Shown here: one piece after another, positions 53,149 to 61,436 of the stretch | Position numbering within the stretch: the first letter of the stretch is position 1 | How the letters are laid out: each line of letters begins with the position of its first letter | Assembly: GCA_009667805.1 (NCBI GenBank) | Contig: CM019066.1 | Location: 5,580,001-5,644,000 of the forward strand | From: Leptobrachium leishanense | Lineage: Eukaryota; Chordata; Amphibia; Anura; Megophryidae | Reading direction: 5' to 3' | DNA: 64,000 bases | The notes under the pieces: model-generated | Database searches by the model: none | Told to the model about the DNA's origin: nothing | Seen by the model: the letters and a program-made list of their open reading frames with translations, nothing else | Program-made: the position numbers and the translations under genes

Positions 53149-53753
53149 CAGTGAGGGAATTTATCGTTTGCCCCTGACAAATGATCAGTCTATAGTTTCA
53201 ATGGTTGGTTTATTTTAACAGTGAAAGACAGAATAACAACAAAAACATCAAGAAAAACGCATTCCAAAATAGTTATTTCACTCATTAAAATGCAAGTCAA
53301 TTTAGAACTGTCTTCCAGGTGTCTTTTATACCGGTAACAAGCGGAGATTGGAAGCACTGTGTTAAAGGGACTGCTCCTAATCTCTGCTCGTTACCTGTAT
53401 AAAAGACACTTGTCCACAGAAGCAATCAGATTCCAAACTCTCCACCATGGCTAAGACCAAAGAGCTGTCCAAGGATGTCAGGGACAAGACTGTAGACCTA
53501 CACAATGCTGGAATGGGCTACAAGACCATCACCAAGCTGCTTGGTGAAAAGTTGACAACAGTTGGTGCGATTGTTTTTTTTTTTGCAAATGGAATAAACA
53601 CCAAAATTACTGTCAGTCTCCCGCATTCTGGGCCTCCATGCTCGCAGAGTTTCAATGATTATGAGGAATCTGCCCAGAACTACACGGGATGATCTTGTCA
53701 ATGATCTCAAGGCACCTGGGGCCATAATCACCACCAAAACAATTGGTAACACA

Positions 53754-54688
53754 TGTAGCGCTGGTTTAAAACACTGTTGCTGTAGTACTTATTTTTGGCC
53801 ACCAGAGGGAGACAAGCGCAATGTAAGAGACACTGGACAATGGGACTACGTTTTCCAGCATGCTTTGCACCGGGAACTGGAAGTGGGTAGGGAGAAACAG
53901 ACTTACATCTGCAGCCTCGTGCAGGGGAAACCCAGAGCACGCCGAGGAGCAAGACGCACGTGAGACAGACAACGATCGTGACCAGGCCGGAGCGCAGGTG
54001 CGGCCTTGCGGAGCTGGAGATCGGTTCACATTACTTGTCAGAGACCTAGCGATCCACCGCTGATAAGTTTATACAGATACAGAGTAGCTGAAGGACCCCG
54101 AGTTAGGAGACCGCAGATGACCTAATGGGAGTGCAGGCGGTGAGCTGAGCATCTTGTGGCAGAAACGGACAAGCAAGACAAGCGGATCCGGTGGCACAGA
54201 GTCCCAGTCAAGCCAAGCGGAGAGACGTCCTGGGTCGAGCAGAGCGCAGAGTATCTAGCGGATGGGTGAGAGGCCTTCCCGGCCAAAGTAAAAATAATAA
54301 AGCACGCTGCAAGTTTGTCTAAACCTACAGGGCCCCAACGTGACTAGTCGAAGACACCTGTAAATTATTCACTGGCCAGTTGAATCTTGTATCCAGGTAC
54401 CAACACACGCATACACGTACACCTTTTTGGGACACAACCTGTACAGGACTCACATTCCAACAACGAAGGGGTTAATATTTATTTTCCTTTTCCGCTACGC
54501 GTTTCTCGCATTACGAACACCTATAAATATATATATACCGTGCTGCTTTATATATGCCAGTTTATTTGAGATCAGTAAACTATATAACGTATAAAATCCA
54601 CAACAGTGCTGGTGTATATTTATTCCCTAGTGCGGGGAGACTGACCCGAGGTTTAAATTCAGCGGCTCCTCCGGGAGTGAGCGCTACA
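53754..54688. mobile_element. Solo LTR, TGTAGCGCT...AGCGCTACA family, copy 2
   Basis: This 935-bp sequence has the same ends as 3372-4347 and the 4-bp duplication CACA (53750-53753 and 54689-54692). Removing it rejoins the Tc1 transposase between the residues at 53749 and 54693, so both boundaries are supported by the host reading frame. It carries AATAA signals near 54295 and a TATAAATATATATA stretch near 54521. Confidence 0.7.
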
Positions 54689-55304
54689 CACATTACACGT
54701 GAAGGACTGAAATCCTGCAGCGCCCACAAGGTCCCCCTGCTCAAGAAAGCACATGTACAGGCCCATCTGAAGTTTGCCAATGAACATCTGCATGATTCTG
54801 AGGAGAACTGGGTGAAAGTGTTGTGGTCTGTTGACCAAAAATCTAACTCTTTGGCATTAACTCAACTCTGCATGTTTGGAGGAGGAGGAATGCTGCCTAT
54901 GATCCCATGAACACCATCCCTACTGTCAAACATGGAGGTGGAACATTTTGCTTTGGGGGTGTTCTGCTGCTAAGGGAACGGGACAAATTCACCGCATCAA
55001 AAGGACAATGGACGGGACCATGTACCGTCAAATCTTGGGTGAGAACCTCCTTCCCTCAGCCAGGGCATTGAAAAAGGGTCGTGGATGCGTATTCCAACAT
55101 GACAATGACCCAAAACACACGGCCAAGGAAACAAACGAGTGGCTCAATAAGAAGCACGTTAAGGTCCTCTAGTGGCCTAGCCAGTCTCCAGACCTTAATC
55201 CAATAGAAAATCTGTAGAGGGAGCAGATGGTCCGAGTTACCAAACGTTAGCCTTGAAACCTTAATGACTTGGAGAGGATCTGCGAAGAAGAGTGGGACAA
55301 AATC

Positions 55305-56892
55305 TGTTATGTCCCTAAGGTGTAGGCATGCAATTAGGTGTTGTATGTATTTCTGTGAGTATTGTCCAGTAACTTACACACAGGCCAAATGTCACCATTA
55401 ACCAGGGAAGGTTTATTACTCAGACAGTTCTCAGAAGGGTTCTGTACAGAATCAGATTATTACAATAGTCTGTGCTATAAGAACAGGACAGGTTTCCAGC
55501 ACATTGAGAGTTGTAGGTTTGAGAGGTAGGGACAGGTCCAATGACTTGAAATCAGTCCATGAAATGACAGACAGCTGCCCCTGTATCAACATCCACTGAG
55601 ACAGGACAACCATTGAGTGTGACATCCACTTTAATAGCAGGAGTATTCCCATCCACTCTGAACAGTGCAACATGTTGAACAAACGGCTCATCATCAGAGC
55701 TTGAGTCTTTGCGGTCAGTGTTTACATGAAATGTCTTCTTAGCTCTGTATTTTGTAGCTGTGACAGTGGAGCGGGAGCTGCGGCAAACACGCCTGACATG
55801 ACCAGTCTTCCCACAAAGGAAACAAACTACATCCTTAAACTTGCGTGTCAGTGCATTGTGAGTAGGGTCGCCACAACGGTAGCAGGTTGGTGCTGCAGAC
55901 CCAGAGACATTACTTTGTTGGAATTTTGGGCGACCTGGGAGAGACAGTCGTGTGCGTTGGGCCACAAGTGCTGAAAATTTCCTCTCCCTGGCTTGCAGGA
56001 GTTTCAGGGCGTGGGTTCAGGAGTTTAGCATCCCTAGCAGCCATTTCCATCATGGAGGCAAGCTCAGTGGCTTTATTCAGTGTCAAGTCAGATTCTGTGA
56101 GTAACCGTTTCTGTATGGCTGTGTCATAGAGCCCCAGGACAAACATGTCGCGAAGAGCGGTCTGCAAATAGTCTCCAAACTGACATGTAGCAGCTAGCTT
56201 GCGTAAGTTAATAACATAAGTCTTTATGTCTTCTCCTGCATGCTGTCTTCTACTGTAGAATTTAAAACGCTCTGCAATCTCTAAGGGGTTTGGATTGTAG
56301 TGCTCATGCATCCTCTCAATCAAATCAGGCAGGGGTCTAGAAGCAGGTTTATCTGGAGAAACTAGATCTGAGTGTGCCACAAGCAGTTTGCCCTAATGCT
56401 GTGAGGAAAATAGCAACTTTCTTTGCTGCAGAGACATCATTTGCTTCCTTATATTGCTCTAGTCTCTCTTCCCAAGAGCTCCATGATTCAGCAGCAGGAT
56501 CAAAAGGTTGAATAGATCCTATTAACGCCATGTGTTGGCATGCAATTAGGTGTTGTATGTATTTCTGTGAGTATTGTCCAGTAACTTACACACAGGCCAG
56601 ATGTCACCATTAACCAGGGAAGGTTTATTACTCACTCAGACAGTTCTCAAAAGGGTTCTGTACAGAATCAGATTGTCTGTGCTATAATAACCGAAAAAGT
56701 TTCCAGCATATACTCTGTGCCTAAATGCTTCCCTGCATGGCTGCTCTCTGCTACAGATCAGAAGTCTGTTCTTCCTGGTTACTGGTACAGCTTCCTTCTC
56801 CAGCATGCACTGCAGCAGGGAAGAGGGGCGTGGCATAAGAACCACTCCCAACCTGGAAACCTCTGAGACAGGGAATCTGTCTAAACATCACA
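55305..56892 (-). mobile_element. Ty3/gypsy-type LTR element, minus strand, pol deleted
   Basis: It is flanked by the exact 5-bp duplication AAATC (55300-55304 and 56893-56897) inside a Tc1 transposase. The outer ends TGTTATGT and the reverse complement of TGTGATGT are inverted. LTR pieces lie at 55305-55503 and about 56533-56892 and share TTGGCATGCAATTAGG-type sequence, with AATAAA on the minus strand at about 55416. Between them lie gag and the start of protease. Reverse transcriptase, RNase H and integrase are gone. Confidence 0.75.
55552..56531 (-). pseudogene. gag: gypsy-type gag and start of protease, frameshifted
   Basis: Read on the minus strand, three overlapping frames (56531-56349, 56380-55910, 55965-55552) form one broken polyprotein. 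First comes a retrotransposon gag domain with WSSWEERLEQYKEAN and KVAIFLTALG, then LRKLAATCQFGDYLQTALRD. Two zinc knuckles follow: CYRCGDPTHNA, whose last Cys is lost, and CFLCGKTGHVRRVC, a full CX2CX4HX4C. Last is the protease start VDVDTGAAV. The next sequence jumps to the LTR. Two frameshifts (about 56370 and 55970) prevent translation as one protein. The start codon abuts the LTR. Confidence 0.75.
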
Positions 56893-57211
56893 AAATCCCT
56901 CCTGAGATGTGTGAAAACCTGGTGGCCAACTACAAGAAATGTCTGACCTCTGTGATTGCAAAAAAGGGTTTTGCAAAGGGGTTAAATACTCCTAAATGAA
57001 TTTGCATTTTATTGAGTGTAATAACTTTGAGATTACTTTTTCTGGATGGTTTTTGTTGTTATTCTATCATTAAAAATATAGACTGATGGGGGCGTGGCTT
57101 GGCTGCTGACTAAGATGGCCGCTTAGTGCTTGAGCTCCGCTTCACCCGCTCTGTAAACCGCTAATTTTCTCCCCCCCCCCAGGATATTGACCCTCACCCT
57201 TGGTCCCCACG

Positions 57212-58186
57212 ATGCCTGGACCCACCAAAGCACCAAAGTCGAAAGACGCAGTCGTCGCGCCGCTGTTTAATACCCGGCGGACCCCGGCTTCCCAAGATGG
57301 CGGCCGCTCGAAACCGCGGCCTTCCTCGGCCGGCGGCTCTGACTTGGAGGATGCGGAGGTAACTGACTGTGGGGTAAGCCGTGATGATGCTGCGACTATT
57401 ATAGGGCAAATGGCCGAAATGAGAGTGTTCCTGGCTGGAGAAATGGAACGCAACACGAAGGCCCTGCGAGCTGATATCTTGGCCCTAGGACAACGCACTT
57501 CAGACCTGGAGGATCGTGCTGAAGAACTTTCTGGGGCCTATAACACTCTGGTAGACCATTCAAATGCTATGACCCACAGGGTGGATTTTCTGGAATCTCA
57601 CTTAGAAGACCTGGCTAATAGGTCTCGGAGGAATAATCTGCGGATCCGCGGTTTACCTGAGGGTGCAGAGGATGACCCCCTTGGGGATTTTATTACGGCT
57701 ATGCTCCGACCGCTAGTCCCAGAGCTTCCAGACCACGCATGGGAACTGGATCGTGCCCATAGAGCTCTACGCGTCCGTGGCTCCGCTGACGATCGCCCCC
57801 GTGACATTATTGTCCGTTTTTTGCACTTCTTCACAAAGGAATCCATACTTAAGAAAAATCGTATTACACCGGTACTATATGATGGTACTCCGTTACAATT
57901 GTTCCAAGATATTTCTCCTGACACTCTCCGCCGCCGCCGCCTATGGAAGCCCATGGCTGACCTACTCCGCTCCCACAAAATAGCTTTCGCCTGGGGTCAC
58001 CCCTTCAAGATCCTGGCTTTCCGTAATAAAAGGACACATGTTCTACTTCCACATGCGGACCCTGCCAAGTTCTTTCGGGCTCTGGATATACAACTCCCAG
58101 AGGACTTTACTTCACCGGAGGGTCCTACACCCCCGCTCCCACGCCTTTCCAGGGAATGGATGACGGTACACCGCTCTCGACGCTGA
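57212..58186 (+). CDS. L1 ORF1 protein, intact, 324 residues
   Basis: This is the RNA-binding chaperone of L1, which coats the element's RNA as a trimer and accompanies it back to chromatin. ATG at 57212 is chosen because the frame upstream has only TTG at 57200; the stop is TGA at 58184. The order fits the family: a disordered basic/acidic N-terminus (1-60), a coiled coil (about 60-140), an RRM-like domain beginning NNLRIRGLPE (141-150) with DIIVRFLHFF (198-207), and a C-terminal domain (about 220-298) with KIAFAWGHPFKI. No stops or frameshifts are seen and the length is normal for L1 ORF1. It lies 655 bp upstream of ORF2. Confidence 0.85.
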   Translation: MPGPTKAPKSKDAVVAPLFNTRRTPASQDGGRSKPRPSSAGGSDLEDAEVTDCGVSRDDAATIIGQMAEMRVFLAGEMERNTKALRADILALGQRTSDLEDRAEELSGAYNTLVDHSNAMTHRVDFLESHLEDLANRSRRNNLRIRGLPEGAEDDPLGDFITAMLRPLVPELPDHAWELDRAHRALRVRGSADDRPRDIIVRFLHFFTKESILKKNRITPVLYDGTPLQLFQDISPDTLRRRRLWKPMADLLRSHKIAFAWGHPFKILAFRNKRTHVLLPHADPAKFFRALDIQLPEDFTSPEGPTPPLPRLSREWMTVHRSRR

Positions 58187-58841
58187 TCCATTGTGGATGA
58201 TTTGAAGCTCATACTGCCATTACCGCCGGGTTTGGACAACCCGGTGGCCCTCGTGGGCATATTTACGTGAAGCCTTCCGGATCGTCCTGACTATCTTCAC
58301 TTGGAAGGGGGTTTTTCCCCCTTTCCTTTTTTTTACATTAGACTCATAATATTCAGGATTTCTCCTTCTCACCTTGTTCTTATGGTGGACACTTTCACTG
58401 TTGTCTATTATAGACGGGTCTCCTGGGGGGCCAAAGGTTTTTTCCCCATTTTCTTTTTTGCGGGTGGGCGGGGGCCATCCACTGGGCCCTCTTCCCCCCT
58501 TTTTTGGTTCCCTTTTTGAGCTGTGAAGGGGTTCCCCCCTTTCCCCCACAGGTCCCGGCGATGGGTAAGTCCGGGCCGTTTCAATTTGGTTCTTTTTTTT
58601 TTCCTTTTATTAATCCCCCTTGTTCCTCTTTCTTCCTTTTGGACATAATTTTTGTAATTTTTCTTACTTTTTTCCCCCTTTTTAATTTTTTCTTCCATTC
58701 TGAGGGAGTTCAGCTATTGTTATTGTGGGGAGTTTTTGGGATGTCGAATGCTTTCTACCTATGGGCTAATTTTGTACAATGGGAATGTGATGGGGTCGTG
58801 GGCTCACGGCTGACTATACGAGGTGCTCTGTTGCGCTTCTC
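58187..58841 (+). other. T-rich inter-ORF region of the L1
   Basis: 655 bp with long T and C tracts between ORF1 and ORF2. Frames such as 58504-58851 are composition artefacts. It is unusually long for an inter-ORF spacer and could contain an internal signal for ORF2 translation, but nothing specific is visible. Confidence 0.5.
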
Positions 58842-59955
58842 ATGGCACTGAAACTAGCTTCTCTTAATGTCAAAGGCCTAAATTCCCCTACAAAGCGCAG
58901 ATTGCTTCTTCGTACTCTCAAATCTGATAAGGTAGATATAGCGTTTATTCAAGAAACTCACCTAACCAAATCTACTAACATATCTTTAACTGACCACATT
59001 TATACACGGGCGTTTGTTTCTGGTGCCTTGAGTAAGCGTAATGGTGTCGCCATTTTAATTCGGAAAACGTGCCCATTCCAACTTATATCACAAAAAGTTG
59101 ACTCTGAGGGCCGATACATTTTACTCTCTGGTACTTTATATTCCTCGACCTATCACTTCCTGAATATATACGCCCCTACTACCCCTTCCGCTGACTTTTG
59201 GAGTTCTATATGTACCTTGGTATCAACTCTCCCTCGAGGGGCGGTGATTCTGGGAGGTGATATGAATGCTGTATGATGTCCGGCAGTGGATCGAAGCGAC
59301 CGAACAGCTTCTTCCGGGGTACCGATTGTGGGTAGGCAGGACAAATTGTTTGCTCGGTTTTTCCATCAGGTGGGGCTTATCGATGTGTGGCGAGTGTTAT
59401 ATCCGAGTGTGAGAGATTACTCTTTTTATTCAGCTCCTCATGGTTCTTATTCTCGAATCGATATGTTTTTACTCAATGGTCTGACTATGTGCAACGTAAT
59501 TCGAGCTGAGATCAATTCTATATCCTGGTCAGATCATGCTGATATTGCTTTATACTTACATACCCCGAGGGTAGCGACCCCGTGGTCTTGGCGCTTAAAT
59601 TCTTCCCTTTTGCGAGACCCGGAATTATTGCAGCAAATACGCATATTATTGACCCAATATTTTCAGGATAACCCTCCTGGGGAGACATCCCTATCCACGA
59701 CATGGGCAGCTCATAAAGCGGTTATGAGGGGCCACCTTATTAAACTTGCTACGGGGGGCGTGGCCGGCTGCGAGCGGGAGCGGACGTGTCCTGGTGGAGC
59801 TCCGCACGTCTTCCTCGCTAAGGTACCTCCAGATGACCATAAATACGCTTTTCTTAACCTTTGGGGTACCTGGGTAGCTGGCCACCGGATCTGACCTGTC
59901 CGGAGTCCGTTTAGTCTCCCCCTCCGGACCAGAGACTCAGTTAGCGGCTGCTGAC

Positions 59956-60711
59956 TTGGGGCTGGAGCTCGACCCGGCGGCCATCTTGCGGCCTACTCCC
60001 AGACCACAGGAGCCTATCGGCCTTGCCGGTCTTTCTGCCTCACCCCGGACCGAGAATTTGCTGAGGATCGAGGGGATGGAGGGCCCACATCTCCCGATCG
60101 ATCGTCATGCGGGACGGGCGGATGGACTGGCGGGGTGGTTGGGGGATGGATCCCCTCCCCCCATTGGAAGTGCGGGAATGTTGGATGCGGGCCTGGAGGC
60201 CTGCCTGCAGATGCTGGCTGGAGAGGATGATGACGCCCCGCTCACCAGAGGTATCTTCCTCCGGGTGCTGGAGGCGCTGCGGAGCTGCCGTGGGGCACCA
60301 GCCCCGAGTACGGATGGGCTCGAGAGGCCTGAGATCCCCCCTCCGGAGCGTGAACCAGCTGCTGAGACCGTTCACGAGAGCTGCGAGAAGCCAGAAGCTT
60401 TGGACGCAACCTTCCTCCCCCACAGTACTGTAGAGGATAAGCGGAACAAGGATGAGGTGGCGCACGATGCTGGAGGTGATCAGAGCACTGGGCGATCGGT
60501 GGACCCCCTGCCTCTGGGTGTAACGCCCGCACCCTGCAGCGGGGCTGCACCATCACAGACTGCCGTCGGAGAAACGGCGCGGCCTGCTGAGCTGGCTATG
60601 AGGTGCCCCCTCGTACTCGCAGTGCCGGTCCTGCTACCTGCCGCATGGCCTGGCCTACTCGGCTTTGCTCTGCCTGCTAAGGATTTGCTACCGTTTCGGG
60701 ACACAGGCTGA
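59956..60711 (+). CDS. 251-residue unknown ORF in the non-autonomous retroelement
   Basis: I do not recognise this protein. It opens MGLELDPAAILRP, is rich in Pro, Ala, Gly, Glu and Asp, and has an acidic middle (MLAGEDDDAPLTRG, about residues 85-98) and a hydrophobic stretch near residues 217-240 (CPLVLAVPVLLPAAWPG) that could be a membrane segment or chance. No coiled coil, RRM or zinc knuckle is visible, unlike L1 ORF1. It might be a real product of the element, a remnant of a 5' region, or an accidental frame in GC-rich DNA. An overlapping minus-strand frame of 141 residues shows that GC bias alone can open frames here. Confidence 0.3.
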   Translation: MGLELDPAAILRPTPRPQEPIGLAGLSASPRTENLLRIEGMEGPHLPIDRHAGRADGLAGWLGDGSPPPIGSAGMLDAGLEACLQMLAGEDDDAPLTRGIFLRVLEALRSCRGAPAPSTDGLERPEIPPPEREPAAETVHESCEKPEALDATFLPHSTVEDKRNKDEVAHDAGGDQSTGRSVDPLPLGVTPAPCSGAAPSQTAVGETARPAELAMRCPLVLAVPVLLPAAWPGLLGFALPAKDLLPFRDTG

Positions 60712-60852
60712 TGGCGATTGCCTGTGTCTCTCTGAGCCAGCCCCCGTTTTTTCTGATTCTAGCTGTGGACCCTCTGCTGTTTCTAGCGGATTCTGATGAC
60801 TTTCCATTTTGCTATTTTATAAGACATGCTGTTTTCCCTGGTGTCTCCCCCT

Positions 60853-60883
<31 letters not shown>

Positions 60884-61122
60884 ATTTTTGTTTAGTTGGC
60901 GTTTTCGGGATATCCTGAGGAACGTAGCTTACCTCCCCAGGTGCCCGGGCCTAGTGCCTTTCACCCCCTCATGGCCTTCTCCCGTGGGCTTCGGCCACCT
61001 GGGATTCTGCCAGGGTCAGCACATTTTTGGTCTTTTGCCATATTTTTCCCCACCTTACTCCACTTCCTTTTTTTTTTTTTTTTCTCTTTTCCTCCCTCCT
61101 CCCTCCTCCCTTCCCCTGTTTT

Positions 61123-61436
61123 GCTGACATACAGCTGTAGTCAGATGACCTTATATAAGCAAGTTCTAGATGAGACCCCCCTATTGGGGATGATTTTGCT
61201 GATTTACAGCTGTAATCTGATGACCTTATATAAGCATGTTTTAGATGAGACCCCCCCCCCTACTGGGGACGATTTGGCTGACATACAGATGTAATCTGAT
61301 GATCCTATATATACATGTTCTAGATGAGACCCCCTCTATCGAGGATGATTTCGCTGACATACAGCTGTAATCTGATGACCTTATATATGCATGTTCTAGA
61401 TGAGACCCCCCTCTTGGGGATGATTTTGCTGACATA
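61123..61436 (+). repeat. Four tandem units of ~76 bp before the poly(A) tail
   Basis: Units start at 61123, 61198, 61277 and 61353 (GCTGACATACAGCTGTAATC), each with GATGACCTTATATA and TCTAGATGAGACCCCC. A partial fifth begins at 61428. They lie at the 3' end, where tandem repeats in such elements can vary between copies. Confidence 0.8.

Larger units (their letters stand above)
53149..57087 (+). pseudogene. Tc1-like transposon with broken transposase, split by two LTR elements
   Basis: CAGTGAGGGAA at 53149 follows TA and begins the left terminal region. The transposase starts at 53447 ([20 protein letters not shown], an HTH N-terminus). It is broken by a solo LTR at 53754, resumes at 54693 (KVPLLKKAHVQAHLKFANEH at 54730-54789), shows [11 protein letters not shown] (55091-55123) and PSQSPDLNPIENL (55177-55215, with a UAG for a Trp/Glu-type codon just before it). 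It is broken again at 55305 and ends near 56996. Frameshifts accompany the insertions. The right terminal repeat is cut at 57087 by the L1. Confidence 0.75.

Noticed and set aside
53727..54063. Frames of 67-102 residues in the solo LTR as an exon
   Set aside because: They span the LTR boundary and the sister LTR at 3372 does not preserve them.
58301..58851. Frames of 72-115 residues between L1 ORF1 and ORF2
   Set aside because: Homopolymer-rich T and C tracts give Phe/Pro-rich frames; no conserved motif.
60040..60465. 141-residue minus-strand frame opposite the 251-residue ORF
   Set aside because: The overlap in GC-rich DNA suggests a shadow frame; the minus strand is antisense to the poly(A) direction.
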